Positions 50,383 through 62,666 are shown, numbered from the stretch's first letter. The stretch: 64,000 bases of DNA from Lophium mytilinum (GCA_010093605.1 MU004181.1:3440215-3504214); one strand, 5' to 3'. The notes: generated from the letters alone by a model not told the origin. Numbers and translations are program-made.

Positions 50383-53300
50383 ATGGAGGACCACAGCGGA
50401 GTTGACGTGAGCTGGCTGCACCACTCAAATAGAGGTGAGCGTTTCGCGAAGGCTATACACTGCTCTTCGAACTATCTTGGGACAACGACCGCGTTTTCGC
50501 TTTCGCAGGACTTCTTGTACTAACATGCGATCCAGATCACCACCATCGACTGGCAGCACCGTCCTCGCCGGGGCTTGCGAGAGACGCTCCCCCTCGAACC
50601 TCAACCCATGGCGGCCTTCCCGAGCACCAACCTCTCCACACTCCAAGCGTACCCATTACAGAGAAGCCGCCGTCTCCTCCTCCCTCGTCTGCGACTTCAG
50701 CTGCGAAGCCAATTCCGAAGCGACCCAACATAATTGGACGGCAAAGTTCGGAAAAGACTCAAACCCTTACTCCAACTCCACCAGATTCTAAGTCGCCTTC
50801 CAGGCGCAACTCGTGGATAAATAGCATAAGCTCCAAGTTCTCGTCGGCCCAGAATACGCTACAGCAGCCTCAACTTGCGCCGACATCTACTCCTCCGTCG
50901 AAGATCAATGGCGCTCAAGGCCCTACGTCATTGCCAGTGACCTCGGCTACCGGCGCAAATGTGAACTCTGGGCCTGCAAACGAAACGAATGCAGGCCCTC
51001 CCGACTCTCAGATACCCCAAACTCCGAAAGCTGGGTCATCCTTCTTTTCCAATGCGTTGCGCCGCCTCTCGTCGGGGTCGCAAGCCTCTCCCCTCGGCAA
51101 GGTGTCCCCGCATGGAGCAATATGTCCCCGGAAGGTCATGAATGTCGACTTGAATCGTGATCGATGTCTTGTGCCGGAACTAGAGCAGTCAAAGCTTCGT
51201 CGGGTCGCGTTTTGCGTCGACGTAGAAATTGCCGGTGGGCCTCGGTACAAGGACGAGGGGGATTGTGAGGACAAGAAGAAGAAGCGCAAAGACAAGAAGC
51301 TCAAAGAGCGAGGCGAAGGAGAGGCTCTCAAACACCCTGAAGCTGTAGTCGAAGAGAAGGAAAAGGCCGGGTTGGTAAACGTTACGAACGAGGCTATTGG
51401 AACCGAAGAGGCGCCGGATCCTGAAGGCCCATCAAACGAAAACGATAAGGATTGCAAGAGGAGAGAAAAGAAGAAGCGATCCGAAGCTGAACGCAAGGAA
51501 AGGAAAGAAAAGAAACGTAGGAAGGCCGAAGAGAACGGTAGCGTACCCCTCGAATTGAGCCGAGACGATGACGAAGCGAGCCCCAATGCCACTCCCGCGG
51601 TATCCGGAACGTCAACTCCAAAAGCCCAGGATCGGCCGACCACTGATCCTCTGCGGATATATCGGCGATGCTGTCAACTCAGAGAGACGCCTATTCTGAA
51701 GCGGGTAAGCGACCAGCTCTCGCACCCTCATAGCTGTGCCGCTGCTCTCCCTGGAGTAGTCACATGCTTGGACCTTACTGGTTCCAGACTACAGCTTGCA
51801 GATATTGTTACTCTTGGAGACTGGCTGGCTATAGTACCTGTGATGAAGCTCGTTATGGATGACTCCGATCTCACGGACGAAAAGACCCGCGTCGTTCTCG
51901 CTGGACTACTGTCAGCCAAGGTTCCAGAAAGCCTAAAACGTCGTTCCGGGACATATGACAGAGGTCAGAATGGTCAAATTGGGAAATCTGAAAAGCGCAC
52001 CGGAGTGATAGAGAAGCTGTCCCTGAAGAACAACCCCAAAATCACTAGAGAAGGTTGGAAGCATATTAGCTTGTTCATCTACATGTGCAAACCGCTGAAG
52101 GCGATTGACGTTTCCATGGTTCCTTTCCCTCGAGCACAAAACACGCCTTCGACGAACGGAACAGCCTCAACGAAAGAACATTTGACAGAACTCTCTGACA
52201 CTCTGTGCAAAGCAATATCGGAGCGCCTTGGTGGCTCGAGGTTGGAGGAGCTCATACTAGCAGAGTGCTCCCTTTCTACTCAGGCTATTAGGAGAATCAT
52301 TGACGCGGTAACCGTCAGTGGTATTCAACGTCTAGGTCTTGCTGGCAATGATATTGATGACGAGGGGCTTGACCATGTCATCCGATATGTCCGCTCAGGC
52401 GTCTGCCAGGGCTTAGATCTCGGTGGAAACGATCTGAGGAATGGTATCGGCCGTCTTTGTGCGAGTTTCCCACCAGACTGCGGACTCTGTCTTCTCAGTC
52501 TCGCGGACTGCAACCTTGAACCTGATTCCTTGAAACCACTCCTTCCCGCACTCGCCGCTCTACCAAACTTCCGATTTCTCGATCTCTCCCATAACCGCGA
52601 TCTATTCTCTACGCCGCTTCCGAGGGCGTCCCTCTACGTCCTCAGGAAGTACCTTCCGCTCATGAAGAACCTAAAGCGAATACATCTCATGGACGTATCA
52701 ATGTCACCAGTTGAAGCCATTGGGTTAGCTGAAGTGCTTCCGGAATGTCCTCACCTTGCACACCTGAACATTCTGGAGAACCCGCAACTTTCAATCGTGT
52801 CAAGTGCTTCTGATGAAGAAAGTCAAGAGGATGCGTGCGCTCTGTACGCATCTTTGATGGCAGCAGTAAGAGTTTCTAACACGATCATCTGCATAGATGT
52901 CGAGGTTCCCGGTCCAGAGACGGGCGAAGTCGTCAAGGCTCTCGCCAAACAAGTAGTAGCCTATTGTCTTCGGAACATGGAACGCTTAACAGAGGTATCG
53001 GAGTTCAGTGGCATTGGAGACGAGAAAGATGTAATCGTGCCGGAAGTGCTCCAACATCTCGTTGGCCGAGGCGAGGGATCAGATGACGACGATGAGCCTG
53101 CTCCGGATGATGACTACATCGTCGGAGGGACAGGAGTTGTTAAAGCCCTCAGCTACTGTTTGTTGCAGAAAGCATCTGAGTTACGGAGACCATCCCACCC
53201 TACCAGCGGAGCTACAACGCCCAGCCATGTTGGTGTCACGGGGAATCCAGGCAAAGCCCTTAACATGTCGAAAAATCTCCTGGAAAGTGCCCGAAATATT

Positions 53301-54146
53301 CGGGCTCGACTACAACCAGCGATAGTGAGGGAATCCAGGCTGGACAACGATATGGGTTATCGTAAGTTCTCCAATATTTTTTTCTCACCGTTCTGTGATT
53401 TCCGTTCAACGTTTTCCGTTCAACAAAACCCGATGCTTACTACAATAGGTCGCCTCTTGTTCCTCGATCAAACTTTGCAGGGCATGATCCAAAGATTCGA
53501 GGAAGAGTATCCTGAGTGTCGTCTTGATGCAGCTAGTAACATCTATTCCGACGCTGCATCAACGCACTCCTCCGCCCAAAGCTCATCGTCGCCTCCTACA
53601 TCCACAGCCGCAACTTTCTCGACGAGTCCTTCCGATACGCACGCCATAGAATCTGATGACGAGGAACGCAAGTCTTCGATCCGCTCCCGCCACAACTCTG
53701 ACGTATCGCTCGCTTCACGTGCTCTTTCGATGGAGGAAGGCAGAATCCATCGTCTGGGTCAGCGCGTTCGTGCTGAGATCTATAATAATTCTCGCCCCTC
53801 CTCTTCTTCTGGGCCTGGTGACCCTCTATCCCGAATTGAGGCAGACTCACAAGTGAAGGACGGCCGTCCCACTCCTACACTTGACGAGCTCCGCAGCAAG
53901 CTGGAGTCGTTGACCGGAGAAGAGCTGCGACTAGCGGCAGAAGGAGACAACTGGGAGGAAAATCTTCACCGGATCGGCCAGAACGCCGAAGAGATCAGAC
54001 GGTTGAAGCATGAGTCGCCAGAGGAATTCAAGGCGTTCAGCGATGCGCAGAGGGCGGCACGATTCAATGCTGGGAAAGAACACAAATTCCATGCCCATGG
54101 CTCTGCCGCCACACGCGACCAAATCGACTCTGCTATTGAAGATTAG
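50383..54146 (+). CDS. Mhp1-like leucine-rich-repeat protein
   Basis: Three exons, 50383-50434, 50536-53361 and 53449-54146, encode 1191 residues. Intron 1 (101 nt) has a perfect TACTAAC branch point. Intron 2 is 87 nt, in frame and without a stop. The N-terminus (MEDHSGVDVSWLHHSNR) is followed by a Ser/Pro-rich region with RRNSWINSISSKFSS, then a conserved block LRRVAFCVDVEIAGGPRY. A very Lys/Glu-rich segment follows (about residues 255-355, probable nuclear-localisation or coiled-coil character). An RNI-like leucine-rich-repeat array spans roughly residues 505-775 (LEELILAECSLS, RLGLAGNDIDDEGL, FRFLDLSHN). Next come an acidic patch and a Ser-rich C-terminus. I recall the conserved block from fungal proteins annotated as cell-wall biogenesis protein Mhp1; S. 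cerevisiae MHP1 is microtubule-associated. The LRR call is firm, the Mhp1 name less so. Confidence 0.85.
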
Positions 54147-54953
54147 CGTCTGCTCTAGTTGGCATACATAAGCAGCTGTACTATTCTCCTTCGTTTGGTA
54201 GTCATCGTGCTTAACGATTTTCCTACATCAACAACTCATCTGGCAAGCGTATTGGGATATTCCGCCTGATCTTTATTTTTTGCGATTTTCACCCCTTTTT
54301 CCACGTCTCCAAAGGTTTGCGCGCATGGATATTCATGGACGGTTGGGGCATTGGGACGGTCTTTACCGGACTTGGCTGAGTCTTTCTTCATTTACTTGCG
54401 TGATTTGACATTGCCGCGGTTCAGCGTTGTTTTACATACTGTACCAAAAGTAGGAGTTTGGATTGGGGAGTCAAACTCTGAATTTGGCACGTTTTGGAGG
54501 ATGTTCATGATGTTGTATATACCAAGCCATCTAGTCGTTCATGTTCTGTAGTTGATGATTCTGCAATCATATGACTTCAACAATCTACAATCCTTGCTGT
54601 CAGCTGTGCCCGCCCGATACTAAAAATCGTCTCCGGACTGTCTTAGTGTACTACGGGACGAGCGAAGCTTCCAAAGGTATGTTCTAGGCTTACTTCTTCT
54701 CGTCCATGGCTCCAAAGCGACTAGATGCACGTTGGAGTAATGAAAGTAACCGAGTATAACTCCGATCACGTCTTTGGCCCGGCAGTTGTCACCACCTAAG
54801 GATTACAAATCTGCTCTCCAGCACAAAGGTCCAATGGAGTTGAGGAACGCATGATACTTTAATGCGTGTTCGGAATAATAGTACCACAGGATGTTCATAT
54901 GCCACGCCGGAACGCCAATCAATGGATATATACAGCTCCCACCCTCCACCTCG
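54147..54953. other. Convergent intergenic region
   Basis: About 0.8 kb between two converging genes; it holds their 3' ends. No supported gene: the 54351-54551 frame has no motif. Confidence 0.4.
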
Positions 54954-55978
54954 TCAGTCCCCTCTCAGCTCAGCGGCTGCGAAATACCCCTTACTCTCCA
55001 CCACCCCCCGATCCTTCACCACAGCAGTATACTTGATCACCCACTGCGGTTCCACATCCCCCCTCAACCCCGCCTCCTCCGCCGCCCCTAGCGCCGCCAA
55101 CACCCCCGCGCCATGCTCTCCGGAGCCCAGAAGCTCGCGCACCGTGCCCCTCGGCAGCACATTCGTGCAATCATTATGCGTCAACAGCTCAATACCCTCC
55201 TGCTTCGCATATAGAATCAACGGCTTCGGCACCACGCAGCAGTCGCGGACATTGATCTGATCGACCGTTGGACGCACCTTCGTCTGCGGCAGGAAGCGCG
55301 CGAGCCGCTGGGTGCCGAACTCGGCGACGCCTAGCTTCGCGATGATGCCGTCGTCGTGCAGCTTCTCCAGCGTGCGCCAGGTCTGCACGATGGTGTCGAT
55401 GTCTTCCGGCGCGGTTTCGGCGTCTGGGCAGCCCGCGTTGGTCGAGGTGGAGCGCGAGTCCGAGGGCGCGGGGGATTCGTAGTCCGAGTCCTCGTCGTCG
55501 GCGTCGAAGCTGATGCCGGGGAAGGAGACGATGAGGAGGTCGATGGAGGACACGCCGAGCTCGCGCAGGACGAGGTCGATGGCTTCGCGGTTTTGGAGGC
55601 TGCGCCGTGTAGAGGGGATGTTGGGGAGGTAGAAGAGTTTGACTGTGATGTCGTATTGGGACCGCTCTTCCGCGAGGCCGGCCGGGGTGGGTTCTGAGGC
55701 GGGGATGAAGAGGGTGTTGGACGTTTGGGAGGTCCAGGATTGGTAGGTTGTTGGTTTTGGAGGAGAGGATGCGCCGGCGTGCGTGGAGGGTTCGGAGGCT
55801 TGCTTGGCCGCGGCGAAGTTTGAGCGGAGGGCGGAGGTGAGTTCGGTGTTGGACTTTTCGTAGCCTGGACGGCGAACTACGGAGGGGGGGCCGCCCATGA
55901 TGTTCCTGGGATTGGTTAGTGAATTGATATGGATATTGATCTGGAGGTGACCTACGAGGTAGAGAGGATGAGCTTCAT
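54954..55978 (-). CDS. Glutamate-cysteine ligase regulatory (modifier) subunit homologue, aldo-keto-reductase fold
   Basis: Two exons, 55956-55978 and 54954-55905, encode 324 residues. The 23-nt first exon gives MKLILSTS, which joins to NIMGGPPSVVRRPG, the usual start of this family. Conserved family segments are ITVKLFYLP, IDLLIVSFPG, WRTLEKLHDDGIIAKLGVAEF, and the strong block KVRPTVDQINVRDCCVVP followed by LILYAKQEGIELLTHND. The fold is that of aldo-keto reductases, but the family mainly acts as the light subunit that raises activity of glutamate-cysteine ligase, the first step of glutathione synthesis. A Ser/Asp/Glu-rich insert (about residues 135-180) precedes the core helix and is probably a disordered loop. 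It is divergent from AP-1 sigma, sharing a 439-bp promoter region. Confidence 0.9.
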
Positions 55979-56417
55979 GGCGACTGGACTTGGATCGATG
56001 TTACAGCTAGGTGATATAGAGAATGAGGTCTTCAGAGTTATGGCAGAGGAAGGATCGTAGAGGTGTAGGATTTAGTGTATTGGTAATAAGGTGAGGGTTT
56101 CTTGCCGGTTTATCAGACGGATAGGCCTTTGTTGGTATATCGAGACTGGCGCCAGGACGTCGGATAGTATGTACAAGTCTCTGAGTAATTAAGGTTGCCA
56201 AAACTTGTCACACCAGGATCAGGAGAGAATTGATGTTCTTATAGAGGGATCATCATCGTTGCTTCTTTAAGGTGAGGGGCACACGGGCATTCACTAGGTA
56301 GTGGGGTCTTGTGCAATGTAAGCGGCCCCACTGCCTCATCTCCAGGCGAACGATGCCGTCTTGCCCTGGTCTTTTTCCATCGTCCTCCCCACAAGCAAGG
56401 CGCCCTCCACCTCCGCC
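55979..56417. promoter_or_regulatory. Bidirectional promoter region, ligase regulatory subunit / AP-1 sigma
   Basis: 439 bp between two divergent start codons. No coding potential and no clear TATA box. Confidence 0.5.
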
Positions 56418-57150
56418 ATGACCATCAAGTAAGTCTGCTGCAAGCCGCATGCGTGAGGGAAATCGTGTCTGACAGTCTGAAGGTACTTGATTCTGCTCTC
56501 ACGGCAGGGCAAAGTCGTCAGTCTCCAACACTTGCACCGCGCTGCCTGCCACTAACAGCACTCAGCGCCTGGCCAAGTGGTTCACCACCCTCTCCCCCAA
56601 GGACAAGGCCAAGATCATCAAAGATGTATCGCAGCTCGTGCTTGCCCGCAGGACGCGGATGTGCAACTTCTTGGAGTACAAAGGTTGGCGGACGCTTCTG
56701 CTCTTGCTGTGACATCTCATGACTGATGCCTCATCCCAGATACCAAGATCGTCTACCGCCGCTATGCCTCCCTCTTCTTCATTGCCGGATGCGACTCCAC
56801 CGACAACGAACTCATCACACTGGAGATCGTGCACAGATATGTAGAGCAAATGGACAAGTATTACGGCAACGTCTGTGAGCTGGACATCATCTTCAACTTC
56901 CAGAAGGCCTACTTCATTCTCGATGAGCTTCTGCTCGCTGGCGAAATGCAAGAGAGCAGCAAGAAGAACGTCCTGCGGTGTATAGGCCAGCAAGACAGCC
57001 TCGAAGACATGGAGGTAAGTTGATGCTGCTGCTTGATCCTCACCACTGCCTTCCTATCACTGTCACCGACAACATACACCTCCCGGTCTTCGCTGACATG
57101 TTTACCACTGTCATCAGGCCGAAGATGACATTGTCACCAAGATAATGTAA
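56418..57150 (+). CDS. aps1: AP-1 adaptor complex sigma subunit
   Basis: Five exons, 56418-56428, 56483-56516, 56566-56683, 56740-57014 and 57118-57150, encode 156 residues, the normal size. The longin-type fold begins [20 protein letters not shown], with family motifs [63 protein letters not shown] and [20 protein letters not shown]. The RQGKVRL and AGEMQESSK variants fit AP-1 rather than AP-2 or AP-3. It is the small subunit of the clathrin adaptor for trans-Golgi/endosome sorting and helps bind dileucine signals. The first coding exon is 11 nt. The intron 2 donor is GTCAGT and that of intron 3 GTTGGC, both weaker than usual, but each restores the conserved reading. Confidence 0.96.
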
Positions 57151-58252
57151 CCGCGGAAGAAGCGGACCTACATACCTGCCACCCCATCCGTTACCTTGAC
57201 TCCTACGATGCCACCTCCGCGGTTGGCGCGACCCTGAGCGTCCCTTTAAAGATATGTGGCTAACTACATATGCTTGTTGTCGAATCGTAGGCGCATAATG
57301 ACTTCGAGGGAAGGCTGCGCGACAGCGGCATGCTGTGAACTGTCGACGCGATCGGTACACAAGGCGCACAACGGATTGGTATACCATGGGACGGAATTTG
57401 GTGTCTGGAGTTTCGACAATGGTCAACACGTTCGTCCACCGAACGATCATGTCCAACTGCGGCGTTATACGCTGAGCAATACTCGAGAGAGAGTTACTAG
57501 AGGACTAGAACCTGAGATGAATGAAGCTATTTTGAAGCCCGTTTTTTTGAAAGCTTCCTTCTAGCCGTCATGACATGAGAACAAGACTGAACATCAATCC
57601 ATCACTGGAACTAGCTATGCGCCGTTGCTGACCCTTTAGCTATACTAATGATATAGTCCGGATCTCCGCATTCGGAAACGTCATGGACTTCTTCGTCCTA
57701 ATCCAACAAAAGCAACAAGTAGGCCCACTGTGAGAAACTCCCTTCTTCTGGCAACGGACGAATCACGATACTGCTCTCAACCTCATCGTCGACACTACCG
57801 TAGGCATTGGTGGATTGGCGTCGTTGTTCAAGTTGCTCTAGTTGCGTTCCCTGGACACTCGCTGGGCACGCTTTGCTCCAATCATTGACGCACGTCGAGC
57901 ACGTCACCTGACGGACTTGGTCAGCTCACGTTCACCTCCGCGTTACCTAGTAGCCGGACGACCGTCTCAACAACCACCACCTTCACCCAACGCCATGCAT
58001 TCTTCTACTACTTCCGCTTCCTGCTAGACGCTCGTCTGGCTTGAACAACACGAGATCTCGGTCTTTGCACCCAGCCTGGAACGATTCCTGAGTGTTGTCT
58101 CAGCTACAGCAGGTCACTTCCGACACATCAAGGACAAAGAACGCCCGAAGCCGCCACAGCTCCGAACCTCGCGCGACTCTTTCGCCAGTTGGTTCGCGTA
58201 TCTACAACATCCTTTCTGCTGATTGCGCGTTGGAAGCGTAACTATCAGCACC
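57151..58252. other. Intergenic region, aps1 to maf1
   Basis: 1.1 kb without a supported gene. Short frames (57256-57564 plus, 57040-57456 minus) overlap the aps1 3' flank and have no motif. The right end is the maf1 promoter. Confidence 0.4.
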
Positions 58253-59497
58253 ATGAAGGTCCGTCCCCGCCCCGATCCTGACAGCGAGACCCCCCTACTT
58301 ACGCCGATTGCCGTGCCGTAGTACCTTCCCGTCCGCGACCTCGAGCTCGTCGCGAGCGCACTGAATTTCGAGACTCCGGATTGCCATATTGTCGGCGGAT
58401 GCGATCTTTACACCACAAAGGCGGCGGGCAGCGATAAGAAGCTTTACAAGACGATCGAGAACTCGCTTGAGTCGCAATATGAGTCACTCCTGCGCCTGTC
58501 GGCCTCGCTATCCCCCCCAGAGGCTGCATCGCTCGCCGAGTCCATGAATCTCGCTCGGGCAAGTCCGTTCGGCCCGTTGAGCCAGGTATCGAGCCGCCGC
58601 ACCTTTGCCTATCTTATCGCGACGCTCAACGCCAGCCACCCGGACTACGACTTCTCCCACACCCTGCGCCCGACCGATTTCCGCAAGGAGCGCAGCGTGC
58701 GCTCGGCCATGAATACCATCGACACGACCCTCTACAACCTGCGCCCACGGCCGTCTGCCGCCCTGCTCGCCGTGCCCTACCAGTGGGGCAGCGGGGCCAT
58801 TGCGCCGGGCGCGCAAACCCCCAACGGCAGCCAGACGTGGGGCCCGCGCATGTGGCAGCTGATCGACAACGAGATGGCGCTGAAGGACTGCGAGATCTAC
58901 TGCTATACGCCCGACGAGGACCCGTTCTATGGCGACGACGGCTCCATCTGGAGCCTCAACTACTTCGTCTTCAACAAGGCCAAGAAGCGCGTGCTCTACC
59001 TCTACCTCCGCGGCCTCAGCGCCATCTCGCAGTCCCCGACCGCCCTCGTCGCCAAGCGCAAGCACTCCCCTTACAGCAGCGGCGGGGCCTCGAGCGTGGG
59101 AGCGGGGGCCCGTAAGCGCGCGCGGTATTGGCTCGGCGACCGCGCGGACGAGGAGGAGTTTGAGGATGGCGGGTGGGGTGAGGACGACGATGAGTATCTT
59201 GTTGTGGAGGAGGAGTCGAGCGAGGACGAGGAGGATCTGGATGTCGGTTTCCGCGCGCTGGTCAGCATGCCGCGGCCGGACGTGCAGGACACCGCCGCCG
59301 CTACCCGCGACGATGCTGCCGAGAAGAAGGTGGACGCGGACGCGGACGCGGACGCGGACTCGTCGGCCACTGCTAGCGAGGGCGACTCCGAGGATGAGGA
59401 GGAGGAGGAGCCGAGCGATGTGGAGATGTCGCGCGAGCGGTCGAGGAGCGCCGTGCGGGCTGTCAGCGAGCAGGTCGCCGAGGCCATGGAGGTTTAA
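58253..59497 (+). CDS. maf1: Maf1, repressor of RNA polymerase III transcription
   Basis: Two exons: a 6-nt exon 58253-58258 (ATG AAG) and 58322-59497, encoding 393 residues. Splicing the 63-nt intron gives MKYLPVRDLELVASALNFET, the conserved Maf1 start. Further Maf1 signatures: SSRRTFAYLIATLNASHPDYDFS with LRPTDF (box A), then MWQLIDNEMALKDCEIYCY and YGDDGSIWSLNYFVFNKAKKRVLYL (boxes B/C). A Lys/Arg-rich patch (GARKRARYW) may be a nuclear-localisation signal. The C-terminal third is an acidic Asp/Glu/Ser tail with a DADADADAD run coded by perfect GACGCG repeats near 59333-59360. Maf1 binds Pol III and blocks initiation under stress or TOR inhibition; phosphorylation normally controls it, and the Ser-rich stretches are candidate sites. 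Confidence 0.97.
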
Positions 59498-60599
59498 GCC
59501 CCCCGTCAGCGCGTCAACGACGACCAACGGAAACGTTTACGACTCGGCGTTTTCTGTTTCTCAGAATAAACGATACCCCGTCGAAGAGGTTTGTCCTTCC
59601 CCTTTTCTTTTCTCTTCTAAGCACACATCCCCTTCCCCAATTTCCCCCTTTTATCCTTGGTTGTCAAGGCGTTGGAAGCATACCCCGGCGGCGTCGGAGT
59701 TCCGGTCGGTGGGAGCGGCTGGGAATCCTTCTTAGGGGCGTTGGGACGGTTTATTGGCGGGGCACATACATGACAGGGCACACATGAACGGTTTACGAGG
59801 ATGTCGTCTTGGATGGATGGCTGGCAATGCTGTCTTGGATAGACGACATGGATGATAGTGTCGAAAATCCGTCCTTTAGGCGGACCTGAGAGGAGTGGGT
59901 AGGTAATGTAGAGATAAGGGCGGGCTTCCTTCATTATAGGGAGGCCGTCTCTATCACAAGCTACACTATCAACCTATCATGATTCTCGGGATTCGGCGTA
60001 GCATGTAATTAAAGGTTCATGCATGCATCATGTTCTTATGATTCATTTTGAGCGGTTGAAGTCTGGCCAGAAATGACTCTTGTTTACCGCTGCCTGGGGT
60101 TCCCCGATGGGCCACGAACATCGAAAACAGGTGTGAATGACGGCACAATGTGATACGAGGTGGTCAGAAAAAGCACTTTTGTCAGCCGCCGCAGTGTTTA
60201 TTTGCGTACTGCGCTACCTAGTGCTTTCTATATGATGTTGCTCATCGAGCGACACCGTGCAAGGCCCCTTCCATCAGCAGCCCTGAATTCTTATATAGAC
60301 CTATCGTCTATCATGCAATCTGATGCATAAATTCCCTGCCTTACCTGGCATAGTCCATGTAAATGCCCCACGCCGATGCCATGCCCCCCATAAGAAACTC
60401 CGAAAGTCCCATCGGTCCCTAACTTTTTACAAGAAGAATCATCATATATCGGCCCATATGCCAGACATAACGCTATATGTCACGGCCAGGAATGCATCGC
60501 CTCTCGCATGATTTTAGGGTATCATGCAATGCTGTCGTGAAGTGTGTACAAGAGTGAGGGGGGTAGTGGAGAGTGTGAAAGGAGTGCGCAGCAGAGTGC
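59498..60599. other. Convergent intergenic region, maf1 to copper factor
   Basis: 1.1 kb holding two 3' flanks. No supported gene and no recognisable repeat. Confidence 0.4.
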
Positions 60600-62666
60600 T
60601 CATGAAGGTGCCTCCATGAATGGAGGAGTGAAAAACGGCTCTTGGCCAGCCTGGCTAGCAATCCCGTTGGTGTTGGCCATGAAGGCATCGAAGTCCGGCG
60701 ACTCTAGATCGCCGGGAGCTTCGAGGGGAATGCCGTCGTGGCCACCATGCGTGAGGCAACCGACGCAATCGCAGCCGTCGCCACACTGACATGTGCCGGT
60801 GACATCGTTGCAGCCTGGGAGCACGAGAGTCTGTAGGAAGAAGGAAGACGGTGAAAGTGTGGGCTCGCTGTCTTGGTCTCCGGGGCTGTCCTGGTATGCT
60901 GGACTGTTGTTGACGTCTTCTCCTTTGGCAGTATTGGGTCTTGGGGTTTGGCTTTGGTCGTCTCTTGAGCTGTTGATGTTGAATTGCTCGAACTTGATTG
61001 GTGGTGTTGAGTGAGCCGACATTTGTGAACCTCCCTGGGCCCAAGTATGATTTGGTCCTAGAGGGTACATACCCGATATTTGATTCGGGCTGTACTGGAC
61101 GGCCATCGTCTGAGGTGGTCTAGACATGTTCATGCCTTGAGGATGGGCATAGTATGCGAGCGCATAGTGTTGCTGTGGTATTTGTGATGCCTGGTGTGGG
61201 TAGGCGGGAAGTGCGTATGAAGATGCGGAGCCTCCCATTCTCATGAAGTTATCCATGTCGAGAAGATAAGCGGTGGTTGCTGCGTTCTGTGGATGCGCAG
61301 CACAGCCAAAGCAGTTACAGCTGTCACCACAATGGCAGTTATGCTCCATATCAACTTGGTTAGTGTCGTTCGGAGTACGGTGTCCATTTTGTGTAGGTGT
61401 TGGCGTTGGAGGCTGATAGACTGCAGGACTTCCATACATGGGCCCGATGAAACCGTATCCGGGTGGCATTCCAAAATTCCCAGGAGCATTTCCAGGCTGC
61501 GTTTGCATGACCATATGTGGTGACGGGCCCGGGCCCATCGGTCCATATCCGGCCATCTGTAAAGGCATTCCTGATGGAAAGTGACCGTTCATAGGAAACT
61601 GAAACTGGTGATAGGATGGTGCGCTCGGCTGCGATGGTTCCCGGTTATCCAGCATTGATGGTCGCTCTGTTTGAGCATCAGACTTCGGTCCGGAGCAGCA
61701 TGACTTCTTCACAGCCATCTCAATATTCGGCTCCTCGCTTTTGTTGCTACAGCATGATCCCTTCAGCGGCTCGGCAGGAGACTCTGCTTCTTTGACAGTT
61801 GGTTTCGGTTGGCAGCATGAAGAAACGTTGGCCGGTTTTACTGCCACCGCTCGGTATTCGGTGGGCAAGAACTTTGTATCACTTTGGTTTGGGTGGCGAG
61901 GTGACGTAGCCCCGAAGCGTGGAGTTGAGCTGGTGCTAGATGTCGGCGAACCACCGGTGCTCGAGGTTGGCTCTGAATCCTGGAAAGGGGCATTCACTGG
62001 AGGTTCAGCTGCTTCGGAAGAAGCTATGACATCCCCTTGACCACTCGCATTCAGGGCCTTCTCGAGCGTCGATGGGGAGATGACGCTGGTAGACTTCCGG
62101 CTTCGAGCCTTTTGGATACGATTGCCATTGCTTAAAGGTGCTGAAGTGGAATTGGGGGTGATCGCAGCGGGGCTATCGGACGGACAGAGACACGAAGATG
62201 CTGAAAGGCCGTTAGTGGCAAGTAAGGTCCATGTAGGGATATACTAACTTTTTGGAAGGGTATAGGTGATGGAGATTGGACCGCAACTACATGTCCCGGC
62301 AGGGTGCGGACAGCTACTCAGAGGCCGACCGGGTTTGCGGACCTCCTGTAGCACGCGGTCCTTGTGATCACATTTCGAAGATCTGTGGCCACGGATGCAT
62401 GGGCCGCTAGAAAATGAGTCAGCAACGAGGGTATGGGGAATTTGCTTTTTTCGGTGCGTGTTGTGTAGTGAAGGGATATGTAGAGGAAGTAAGACAGGTC
62501 GACATGCCGATATGCCAACTTAGCCTAGGAAGTGTATTGATGACAGAAGAAACCCTACTGGGCTTAAAGAGCAGAGCAGCTCAATTGGAGCGGCGTGAAA
62601 GGACTGCATCGCAACATTGACTCACCAGGCGACCTTCTTCCTAATACCTTCAACGTCTACCCACAT
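60600..62666 (-). CDS. Copper-fist transcription factor, Mac1/Cuf1-type copper sensor
   Basis: Three exons on the minus strand, 62626-62666, 62249-62406 and 60600-62200, encode 599 residues; introns are 219 and 48 nt. The N-terminal copper fist (about residues 1-60) has the zinc ligands C-X2-C-X8-C-X-H (ACGPCIRGHRSSKCDH) and the minor-groove RKPGRP motif, then CPHPAGTCSCGP. Two C-terminal cysteine arrays, each C-X-C-X3-C-X-C-X2-C-X2-H, lie near residues 352 (CHCGDSCNCFGCAAH) and 535 (CQCGDGCDCVGCLTH). They match the copper-sensing repeats of Mac1/Cuf1/MacA regulators. Three CC pairs (SSCC, GSCC, KSCC; about residues 194-237) may be extra Cu(I) ligands. The middle is Gln/Pro/Met-rich. Members activate copper-uptake genes when copper is low, or metallothioneins when it is high; which applies here is not decidable from this sequence. 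Confidence 0.93.
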
